This document shows, piece after piece, positions 15,802 through 23,145 of a stretch of DNA of 33,772 nucleotides. The position numbers and the translations under genes are program-made. Below the pieces are notes generated by a model that saw only the letters and a program-made list of their open reading frames with translations, was not told where the DNA came from and did not search any database. The stretch's first letter is position 1. Every line of letters starts with the position of its first letter. The stretch is from contig JACZXA010000017.1 in the NCBI GenBank assembly GCA_022571865.1, forward strand, positions 1 through 33,772, in the 5' to 3' direction. This DNA is from Pseudomonadota bacterium (lineage in GTDB: Bacteria > Pseudomonadota > Gammaproteobacteria > Pseudomonadales > Azotimanducaceae).

Positions 15802-16482
15802 ATGAGTGAATTCACGAATCGAGTCGTTCTGGTAACCGGGGCGGCAGGCGCTCTCGGTCGAGCCGTAGTTGACCATTTTGCCCGCAACGGCGCTATCGTC
15901 GCCCAACTCGACATAGTAGGAATCGACAACCGTCACTACTCAGCCATCTGCGATCTAACGAATCCAGAAAGCTGCACCAAAGCTGTAACAGATATCGTCG
16001 AAAGCCTCAGCAAAATCGATGTGCTGGCAAACATCGCAGGTGGATTCACCATGGGCACGCCAGTACACGAAACGAGCGATGATACGTGGGATTTCATGTT
16101 AGGGCTGAACGCCAGGAGCGTGTTCAATATGGCGCGGGCGGTAGTACCTTTTATGCTGCCGCGGCAAACTGGCAAGATCATCAATATCGGTGCACGAGCG
16201 GGTTTACGGGGTGCGCCCAACATGGCCGCCTACAGCGCATCCAAGAGCGTCGTGATGCGGTTGACGGAGTCGCTTGCCGATGAGTTGAAAGAGAAAGGCA
16301 TCAACGTGAACGCCATCCTGCCAAGCATCATCGATACCGAACGTAATCGAGAGGATATGCCTGACGCCGACTTCAGCCGATGGGTTTCTCCGGAGGCGGT
16401 GGCCGGGGTTGTAGCGTTCCTCGCATCACCTGCCGCGGACCCTATTCATGGTGCCCTGGTGCCGGTCGAGGGCTTGAGTTAG
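15802..16482 (+). CDS. SDR oxidoreductase resembling dihydropteridine reductase
   Basis: Short-chain dehydrogenase/reductase of 226 residues. The nucleotide-binding motif is TGAAGALG (12-19), NIAGG lies at 77-81, and the active site has Tyr144 and Lys148 in AYSASK. The usual catalytic Ser thirteen residues before Tyr is Ala131. The segment IDTERNREDMPDADFSRW near 177-194 closely matches quinonoid dihydropteridine reductase, an SDR that also lacks that Ser (compared from memory). This suggests a reductase of a quinonoid or similarly delocalised substrate with NAD(P)H. The ATG at 15802 has GAGG upstream; an earlier in-frame start lies inside the crotonase gene. The flavin reductase gene converges 6 nt away. 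Confidence 0.85.
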   Translation: MSEFTNRVVLVTGAAGALGRAVVDHFARNGAIVAQLDIVGIDNRHYSAICDLTNPESCTKAVTDIVESLSKIDVLANIAGGFTMGTPVHETSDDTWDFMLGLNARSVFNMARAVVPFMLPRQTGKIINIGARAGLRGAPNMAAYSASKSVVMRLTESLADELKEKGINVNAILPSIIDTERNREDMPDADFSRWVSPEAVAGVVAFLASPAADPIHGALVPVEGLS

Positions 16483-16488
16483 CGATCC

Positions 16489-16983
16489 TCAAGGCCACTC
16501 GAGTCCTCTGAATCGCCCATATCCACCGCGCAGGAAAAGCAGCGGCGTTATTTCCGCGTCCAGAATCGCTATATCCCGTACCCGCCCCACCGCGATGGTG
16601 TGATCACCCGCGTCGTGTTCCGTTTCGAGATTACAATCCAGGTAGGCCGGCACACCCTCGAGCACAGGAGAGCCCGTCATGCCCTCATGCCAGGCAATCT
16701 CGTCGAATTTGTCGATACCGGTTCGGGCAAAAACGTCGCAGATGGATTTCTGGTCGGCGTTCAGGATGTTGATACAGAAACTGCCTGAATCTCTGAGCTT
16801 AGGCCAACTTGTGCTCGTTCTCGCCGGGCAAAAGCCGACCAAAGGCGGTTCCAGCGACAAGGAGAAGAACGATTGAACGGCAAACCCGGCGGGCTCACCG
16901 TTCAAGCGGCCCGTTGCGATGACGACCCCAGTGCAAAATTGACCCATAACCGAACGAAACGCTCGATCATCAAATTCCGGCAT
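16489..16983 (-). CDS. flavin reductase-like protein
   Basis: Flavin reductase-domain protein of 164 residues, close to the usual size. It begins MPEFDDRAFRSVMGQFCTGV, with the FRxxMGxFxTGV signature, followed by GFAVQSFFSLSLEPPLVGFC and a C-terminal HTIAVGRV segment. Relatives (HpaC, NtaB types) reduce free FMN or FAD with NAD(P)H to supply a monooxygenase; no monooxygenase gene is adjacent. The ATG at 16983 is chosen because similarity starts there; an in-frame extension to 17256 runs through the hairpin-rich spacer and is not credible. The gene converges on the SDR gene with 6 nt between stops. Confidence 0.85.
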   Translation of the reverse strand: MPEFDDRAFRSVMGQFCTGVVIATGRLNGEPAGFAVQSFFSLSLEPPLVGFCPARTSTSWPKLRDSGSFCINILNADQKSICDVFARTGIDKFDEIAWHEGMTGSPVLEGVPAYLDCNLETEHDAGDHTIAVGRVRDIAILDAEITPLLFLRGGYGRFRGLEWP

Positions 16984-17021
16984 GGCGCAATGCCTTGAAT
17001 GAGTGAAAACAAGGACTATAA

Positions 17022-17051
17022 CCAGCAGCGTGGTGAAAAACACGCTGCTGG
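17022..17051. repeat. 11-bp perfect hairpin in the 450-bp spacer
   Basis: Inverted repeat 17022-17032 with 17041-17051 around an A-rich 8-nt loop. It lies upstream of the flavin reductase start. A 10-nt direct repeat (17074-17083 and 17100-17109) follows. No T run, so a terminator is not supported. Confidence 0.65.
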
Positions 17052-17201
17052 ATTCTGGCCAGGCGCTTGCAGAGCAAACGGCCGATGGCATAAGCGCAAG
17101 CAAACGGCCAGAGTAGTGAAACACCGGGTCTCGCAGACTGTGCGGCGCGGACCGAAGAGTGCGGGTCGCGTCACCAAGGGACGGGGCGCACATTGACAGC
17201 A

Positions 17202-17281
17202 AAAGCAACTCGCCTGCGAGTTGCTTTGCAGTTTGCGGTGCAAACTGCCAGAGCACCGGTAGGGAACACGCACGGTGTTTT
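17202..17281. repeat. tandem hairpins upstream of the acyl-CoA dehydrogenase gene
   Basis: Two adjacent perfect stems, 12 bp (17202-17213 with 17216-17227) and 9 bp (17228-17236 with 17240-17248), are followed by a weaker 5-bp stem (17254-17258 with 17273-17277) and TTTT. The tight loops (2 and 3 nt) suggest palindromic DNA elements or a transcribed leader. The rest of the spacer 16984-17433 shows no gene. Confidence 0.65.
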
Positions 17282-17433
17282 CGCTGGTATCAACGCGCAG
17301 TAGTTTGTTCATGAATAATCCTAACCGAGTCCTCCTGCCCCTGGCTAACGATGGACTTTGCTTTAGAATCTCTGCTATTGAAACGAACGAGGGTCTACTC
17401 TTGACACAACTCGATCGGGGAACAGAAACCGAC

Positions 17434-18618
17434 ATGGACGCTTTTCGCGCCGAAGTCAGCGCCTGGCTCGAAGACAACTGCCCGGCGTCCATGCGCACCC
17501 AGACACCGGAAAACGAAACCGTCTGGGGTGGTCGAGGCGAGCAATTCATCAACCCGGATTCGAAAATCTGGCTCGAGAAGTTGGCCGAGCGTGGTTGGAC
17601 GTGTCCGACCTGGCCGAAGGCATATGGAGGTGGTGGGTTAACGCTCAACGAGAACAAGGTTCTGGCCGAGGAACTGCGCGCAATCAATGCCAGGTCTTCG
17701 CTGCAGAGTTTTGGCATCTGGATGCTGGGTCCGGTGCTGCTGGAATTTGCCAGCGAAGAGCAGAAACTCGAGTACCTGCCAAAGATCGTGCGGGGTGAGA
17801 TCCGCTGGTGTCAGGGTTATTCCGAACCCTCCTACGGTTCGGACCTTGCGGGACTACAAACCAAAGCCGAGGACCAGGGGGATTATTACCTGGTCAACGG
17901 GTCAAAAATCTGGACTTCTTTTGCAGATCAGGCCGATTGGATTTTCTGCCTGGTGCGCACGGCACCCGATGCTCCCAAACACGAAGGTATCAGCTTTCTA
18001 CTATTCGATATGGCAAGCGAAGGCGTGAGTACCACACCGATTCAGCTGATCAGCGGCGCATCACCGTTCTGTCAGACTTTTTTCGACAACGTAAAGGTAC
18101 CCAAGGCCAACCTCATTGGAGAGTTGAACAAAGGCTGGACGATTGCGAAGCGGTTGCTACAGCACGAGCGACAAATGATTGCGGGCATCGGCGGTATTTC
18201 CGCCCTCGGCGGTGGTCGGCGGAACCTGCAGGACATCGCCAAGGAGTACGTTGGGGAAGAAAACGGACGAATCGCCGACGCATCGATACGTAACAAGGTC
18301 ATCGAACACCAGATGAACGATCGCACGTTTCAATTGGCTCTTGCCCGGTCTGCACAGGAGTCGCAAGCAGGCAAGGAGAACGGCAGTATCGCCAGTATGG
18401 CCAAGTACTACGGTACCGAGCAGAACAAACGCAAGTACGAGTTGTTAATGAACACCATGGGAACGGCGAGCATAGGTTGGGAGGGATCGGAGTTCACTGA
18501 CAAGGAACTGAATACAACAAGACAGTGGTTACGCTCCAAGGCAAATTCCATTGAAGGCGGCACCAGCGAAATACAACTCAACGTGATCGCAAAACGAGTA
18601 CTGGGGTTGCCAGATTGA
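17434..18618 (+). CDS. acyl-CoA dehydrogenase
   Basis: Flavin-dependent acyl-CoA dehydrogenase of 394 residues. The N-terminus MDAFRAEVSAWLEDNCPASMR is typical of a bacterial subgroup. FAD and substrate motifs follow: WCQGYSEPSYGSDLAGL, KIWTSFADQADW and the C-terminal IEGGTSEIQLN. The glutamate in that last motif is shifted one place from the classic YEGTS position, as in many FadE-like proteins of this subgroup. The ATG at 17434 fits family length; no strong ribosome site is seen, and a TTG at 17401 or a start at 17275 is possible. The hairpin-rich spacer lies just upstream. The acyl substrate is unknown. Confidence 0.88.
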   Translation: MDAFRAEVSAWLEDNCPASMRTQTPENETVWGGRGEQFINPDSKIWLEKLAERGWTCPTWPKAYGGGGLTLNENKVLAEELRAINARSSLQSFGIWMLGPVLLEFASEEQKLEYLPKIVRGEIRWCQGYSEPSYGSDLAGLQTKAEDQGDYYLVNGSKIWTSFADQADWIFCLVRTAPDAPKHEGISFLLFDMASEGVSTTPIQLISGASPFCQTFFDNVKVPKANLIGELNKGWTIAKRLLQHERQMIAGIGGISALGGGRRNLQDIAKEYVGEENGRIADASIRNKVIEHQMNDRTFQLALARSAQESQAGKENGSIASMAKYYGTEQNKRKYELLMNTMGTASIGWEGSEFTDKELNTTRQWLRSKANSIEGGTSEIQLNVIAKRVLGLPD

Positions 18619-18692
18619 GAATAAACATTGAATTTACGAAAGCAATCACAATATCTTGACGAACGGTAACAATCAAAGCAGGTAGATATTTT

Positions 18693-19283
18693 ATGGAAAC
18701 CATCATCACCCTGGTCGTTCTAGCTGTTCTGGGCTTCTGGATTGTCTCGATCTACAACAAGCTCGTTACCTATAAAAACCGGTTCAAAAACGGGTTTTCA
18801 CAGATCGAGGTACAACTCAAGCGTCGCTACGACCTGATTCCCAATCTGGTGGAAACGGCAAAAGGTTACATGTCCCACGAACGGGAAACGCTCGAAGCCG
18901 TCATCGCCGCACGCAATCAGGCGATGGCCGGACTGGAAGCCGCCGCAAAAGATCCGGCAAACGCCGGAGCAATCAAGGAACTGGCCAGCGCCGAAGGCAT
19001 TCTTGGCAGCGCGATGGGGAATTTTAACATGGTCATGGAGGCTTATCCGGATCTAAAAGCCAACCAGAACATGATGCAGCTATCTGAGGAATTGACCACT
19101 ACAGAAAACCGCGTCGCGTTCTCCAGACAGGCTTACAACGATGGCGTAACAGCCTACAACACCTTCAAACAGACTTTTCCTCCTGTGCTGTTCGCGGGTT
19201 TCTTCGGCCATGGCGATGACGCAACGCTGCTTGAGTTCGAAGACAGCGCCGCGATGCAGGAAGCACCCAAGGTCGCCTTCTAG
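18693..19283 (+). CDS. lemA: LemA family protein
   Basis: LemA protein of 196 residues: one N-terminal membrane helix (about 4-22), then a helical domain beginning with the highly conserved VQLKRRYDLIPNLVETAKGY (about 40-59). The C-terminal AYNDGVTAYNTFKQTFP is also typical. LemA proteins are membrane-anchored helical-bundle proteins of unsettled function, often encoded next to M48 (HtpX-like) proteases, as here: the protease starts 23 nt downstream. The two probably form an operon and may work together in membrane protein quality control. Confidence 0.93.
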   Translation: METIITLVVLAVLGFWIVSIYNKLVTYKNRFKNGFSQIEVQLKRRYDLIPNLVETAKGYMSHERETLEAVIAARNQAMAGLEAAAKDPANAGAIKELASAEGILGSAMGNFNMVMEAYPDLKANQNMMQLSEELTTTENRVAFSRQAYNDGVTAYNTFKQTFPPVLFAGFFGHGDDATLLEFEDSAAMQEAPKVAF

Positions 19284-19306
19284 CCCTGTCCAGAGAGGTA
19301 AAGCGG

Positions 19307-21238
19307 GTGGACTTTTTTCAGGCACAGGACGTTGCGAGGCGCAAAACGGGGCAGCTTGCATTGTTGTTCATCGCGGCTGTTGTCAGCCTGGTGATCCTCA
19401 CCAACATACTGGTAGCTGCCGTTTACCTGTGGTCAAACAACTACGCAACGGCGCAGACGGTTTCGATGGGCGAGCTGCTCAGTCAGCTCCCCGCCGAGTA
19501 CTGGTTCTGGATCAGTTTTGGGGTAATCGGGGTAATCGCGACCGCGGGCATGTTCAAGTATATGGCGGTTCGCGGCGGCGGTCGCAGCATAGCCGAATCG
19601 TTAGGCGGCAATCTCATTCTTCAGAACACCACCAATATCGGCGAACGTCGATTGCTGAACGTCGTAGAGGAAATGGCGATCGCAGGCGGCGTACCTGTGC
19701 CTCCGGTGTATCTCATAGAAGAACCCAGCATCAACGCGTTTGCAGCCGGATTCGGAACGGACGATGCAGTCATCGGCATCAATCGGGGCACGGTCGACCA
19801 ACTCACACGCGACGAGTTGCAGGGTGTGATCGGACATGAGTTCAGTCACATTCTAAACGGCGACACCCGTATCAACCTTCGCCTGATCGCAATTCTGCAT
19901 GGCATATTGTTCGTCGGGATCATCGGCTTCGGAATCTTAAGAATCGGCGCCGTCAGTCGACGCGGCAACAATAACGGCATGCCCATTCTCGCGCTGGGCA
20001 TCGGGCTACTCGTCATCGGTTACGCGGGAACGTTCTTCGGCAACCTCATCAAAGCCGCGGTCAGCCGACAACGGGAGTTTCTAGCTGACGCAGCTTCCGT
20101 GCAATTCACTCGAAACCCACATGGCATTGCCGATGCGCTGAAGAAGATCGGTGGCTTCAGCGCCGGTTCGACGATGTCCAGCGCATCCGCCAACGAAGTC
20201 AGCCATATGTTTTTCGGTCAGTCGTCAAAACTTTTTCTCAACAGCATCATGTCTACCCACCCGCCCCTGGACAAGCGCATTCACGCGATCGAACCACAGT
20301 GGAACGGCACCTTTCCATCGGTCGGGGAAGTCGCCTCGACGACAGATACACCCGCGGGTGCTGCCGGGTTTGCCGGTCGTACGAGCCTCAGCGAGAACTT
20401 TGCGAAGCGCAACGTCAAGATCGAGGTAGAACCATCGGTGCTCACCGACGAGATTGGCCAACCTTCGAAACACAGCCTCGACAACGCCCTGGCCATCATT
20501 GACTCGACCGCCATGGAGTTACGCGAAGCGGCACACGACCCCTGGGCAAGCCGCGGTCTGATCTATGCCATGCTGCTCGACACCGACGAGACGGTGCGCG
20601 ACCGCCAGTTGGCTCATATCGACGATTATGCAGAGCCCGGCGTCCCCGAACAGGTACGACGCCTGCACCCATCGGTGCTCGACACCGACGCGCTCCACCG
20701 GGTAACCCTCATTGAGATGGCGATGCCGGCGCTCAAGGAACTGTCGGAATCGCAATACAAGCGATTTATGTCCAACACAGTGGTTTTGATAAAGGCCGAC
20801 CGGAAGATAGATCTTCACGAGTGGGTCCTGCACCACATCCTCGTGAAAGAACTCAAGCCTCATTTCGAGGGGCCAAAACGGGTTCGAGCCCGATACGGGT
20901 CGATCTCCCAGGTCAGAGATCACGCAGCCACTTTGCTATCGGTGCTCGCCGAACACGGGCACACCGAGGCCAGTCAAATCCAACACGCATTTGCGCAGGG
21001 GATTGCCGAACTCGGGATCTCTGTTGAGCTTGACGCGGCCCCCGACGATAATTTCGTTCGATTGACAGAAGCGCTGCGTGAGCTACGGTCGTTGAAACCC
21101 TTAAGCAAGCCGAAACTTCTGAAAGCATGTGCCGCCGTAGCCTTGGCCGACAACCATCTAACCACCAACGAAGGAGCTCTGCTGCACGGCATAGCAGCAG
21201 CACTCGACTGTCCGTTACCTCCGTCGATATACGGCTGA
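19307..21238 (+). CDS. HtpX-like M48 metalloprotease with C-terminal extension
   Basis: Membrane zinc protease of 643 residues, about twice the length of classical HtpX. TM helices lie at about 16-42 and 65-85, the zinc site HEFSH at 177-181 with third ligand Glu257 in REFLADAASV, and two further TM helices between (about 193-212 and 225-248). After about residue 340 comes a soluble extension of about 300 residues, mostly helical, containing LIKADRKIDLHEWVL, which resembles TerB-like acidic helical domains. The GTG start at 19307 has GAGAGG upstream. It is sandwiched between lemA and ppx with 23- and 24-nt gaps, so one operon is likely. The extension may regulate or recruit; that is inference. 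Confidence 0.88.
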   Translation: MDFFQAQDVARRKTGQLALLFIAAVVSLVILTNILVAAVYLWSNNYATAQTVSMGELLSQLPAEYWFWISFGVIGVIATAGMFKYMAVRGGGRSIAESLGGNLILQNTTNIGERRLLNVVEEMAIAGGVPVPPVYLIEEPSINAFAAGFGTDDAVIGINRGTVDQLTRDELQGVIGHEFSHILNGDTRINLRLIAILHGILFVGIIGFGILRIGAVSRRGNNNGMPILALGIGLLVIGYAGTFFGNLIKAAVSRQREFLADAASVQFTRNPHGIADALKKIGGFSAGSTMSSASANEVSHMFFGQSSKLFLNSIMSTHPPLDKRIHAIEPQWNGTFPSVGEVASTTDTPAGAAGFAGRTSLSENFAKRNVKIEVEPSVLTDEIGQPSKHSLDNALAIIDSTAMELREAAHDPWASRGLIYAMLLDTDETVRDRQLAHIDDYAEPGVPEQVRRLHPSVLDTDALHRVTLIEMAMPALKELSESQYKRFMSNTVVLIKADRKIDLHEWVLHHILVKELKPHFEGPKRVRARYGSISQVRDHAATLLSVLAEHGHTEASQIQHAFAQGIAELGISVELDAAPDDNFVRLTEALRELRSLKPLSKPKLLKACAAVALADNHLTTNEGALLHGIAAALDCPLPPSIYG

Positions 21239-21262
21239 TCGCACAAGTCAGATAACCGTTGT

Positions 21263-22783
21263 ATGGAAACAGCGACTTCAAACCCGCCCACGACGAGCTC
21301 CGTACAGCTCGCCGCCCTCGATCTAGGTTCCAATAGTTTTCACCTGCTTGTCGCTCAGGAGAACAACGGCCGCATCCAGGTCATCGACAGAATCAAGGAA
21401 ATGGTCCGCCTGGCCGAAGGGCTCGAGGCAAAGAACCGACTATCCGATGAGGTTGCCGATCGAGCGTTGGAGTGTCTCGAACGGTTCGGGCAGCGGTTAC
21501 GAGACCTGCATCCACAGAACGTTCGCGTGGTAGGCACAAATACCCTACGCAAAGCGCGTAATTCCAAAGGCTTCCTTGCCAAAGCAGAAAAAGCATTGGG
21601 ACACAAAGTCGACGTCATCTCCGGGCGAGAAGAAGCGAGACTCATCTTCCTCGGTGTTTCGCATGCGGTGGAAGATCATTTCGACCGGCGCCTCGTGGTC
21701 GACATCGGCGGTGGCAGCACCGAGCTGATTGTTGGGGCCCGGTTTGAACCGCAACTCATGCAGAGCCTTTACATTGGGTGTGTCGGCTTGTCTCGCGCTT
21801 GTTTCGAGGATGGGCGCATTCGCACTGGTAACTTCAAGGCTGCCATCAATCAAGCGCGCCAGGAGTTGGAGCCGCTTCAACTGAGCTACCAGGAAAGCGG
21901 TTGGGACACCGCAATCGGCGCATCAGGCACCATCCTGGCGATTCAGGATGTGCTCGCTGAAATGGATGATCAGCCCGTCGGTATTACCCTGGCAAGCCTC
22001 GAGGAAATCAAGAAACAACTCATCAAAGCGCGTCATGTCGACAAGCTTGATCTGCCAGGTTTATCGAGAGAACGAGCGGCGGTATTCCCCGGAGGAGTCG
22101 CGATTCTCTGCGCAATCTTCGAGGCCTTGGATATCGAAACCATGCACGCCACAAACGGGGCGTTACGAGAAGGGTTGTTACACGATCTGCTCGGCCGAGT
22201 GCAGGATAAGGACATCCGCGAGAATAGTGTTCAAGACTTGATGAACCGATATCGCATCGATCAGTCACATGCCAGACGGGTACGGGAAACTGCCCTCGAG
22301 CTTCTGGCACAAGTTGCAGTTTCGTGGTGTCTCACCCAACCCAATGACAAACTGCTGTTGGGATGGGCGGCGCAACTTCATGAGATAGGTATCGATATCG
22401 CCCACAATCAGTATCACAAACACGGCGATTACCTGCTTCGGCACATGGATCTAGCCGGTTTTTCCAACCTGGATCAGCAACAACTTGCATCGCTCATAAG
22501 AGCTCATCGACGCAAGTTTCCAACGGAGGAACTCTCTTGCGTAAACGGTGAAATTTCACCCGCAGCGCGACTGGCAACAGTTTTGAGACTCGCGGTTGTG
22601 CTGCATCGAAACCGAAGCTCGGAACATCTACCCCACGTCGCCATCAGTGTTAAAAACAACAAAGTGAAGCTGGCCCTACCTGAGGCTTGGCTCAAGAAAC
22701 ACCCTTTGACCAGATTGGATCTACAACAGGAAGCCGAATACCTGGCGGCCGTGCCACTCAAAGTAGAAATCTGCAAAAGCTGA
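21263..22783 (+). CDS. ppx: exopolyphosphatase (Ppx/GppA family)
   Basis: Ppx/GppA phosphatase of 506 residues, near the size of E. coli Ppx (513). It hydrolyses terminal phosphates of polyphosphate, or pppGpp in GppA. Phosphate-binding motifs: LDLGSNSFHLLVA (about 19-31), VVGTNTLRKARN and VVDIGGGSTELIVG. A helical HD-like region follows (about 310-460), ending with an Arg-rich segment. Ppx versus GppA cannot be fully separated, but length and the facing ppk1 gene favour Ppx. It is the last gene of the lemA run and convergent with ppk1. Confidence 0.9.
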   Translation: METATSNPPTTSSVQLAALDLGSNSFHLLVAQENNGRIQVIDRIKEMVRLAEGLEAKNRLSDEVADRALECLERFGQRLRDLHPQNVRVVGTNTLRKARNSKGFLAKAEKALGHKVDVISGREEARLIFLGVSHAVEDHFDRRLVVDIGGGSTELIVGARFEPQLMQSLYIGCVGLSRACFEDGRIRTGNFKAAINQARQELEPLQLSYQESGWDTAIGASGTILAIQDVLAEMDDQPVGITLASLEEIKKQLIKARHVDKLDLPGLSRERAAVFPGGVAILCAIFEALDIETMHATNGALREGLLHDLLGRVQDKDIRENSVQDLMNRYRIDQSHARRVRETALELLAQVAVSWCLTQPNDKLLLGWAAQLHEIGIDIAHNQYHKHGDYLLRHMDLAGFSNLDQQQLASLIRAHRRKFPTEELSCVNGEISPAARLATVLRLAVVLHRNRSSEHLPHVAISVKNNKVKLALPEAWLKKHPLTRLDLQQEAEYLAAVPLKVEICKS

Positions 22784-23145
22784 GATACAACCTCCAGGAG
22801 TCTGCGCGGTAGAAAAGATTCCTAGGCATCATGTTTAGGCCTGTCCTACCTCAACGATCGTGGGTTACCAGCATGATCCACCGTCGCAAACTGCTGGAGT
22901 GTCCTGAACCATGAATCTGAACACAAGTTACTCAACGTAGGATATGGGACAGAGGAATCGACAAAGTCATAGAAATACTTGACGGGTTAAAACATATCAG
23001 CCCGGATGTTGCACGAGTATGGCGCATATGATGGTTAACATTTTGAAATATTGGAAAATTTCTATATTTCGAATGCGTTCGAAGTGTCGTTGATGCGCCT
23101 GTGCAGTGTCTGGCCGGATCTCGCGGCCGCCACTCATATGACTCG
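22784..23145. other. 362-bp spacer between convergent ppx and ppk1
   Basis: No gene is supported. AT-rich inverted repeats lie at 23045-23051 with 23064-23070 and an adjacent 6-bp palindromic pair (TTCGAA, 23068-23073 with 23078-23083). No GC-rich stem with a T run was found, so where either transcript ends is unclear. Confidence 0.5.

Noticed and set aside
16999-17196. 65-residue basic plus-strand frame in the hairpin-rich spacer
   Set aside because: It crosses a perfect hairpin and repeats, has no ribosome site and looks like structured non-coding DNA.
16984-17256. N-terminal extension of the flavin reductase to 17256
   Set aside because: Family similarity starts at MPEFDD (16983), and the extension reads through palindromic spacer DNA.
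18656-18688. Promoter upstream of lemA from TTGACG and TAGATA
   Set aside because: The spacing is about 21 nt, too long for a standard sigma-70 promoter.
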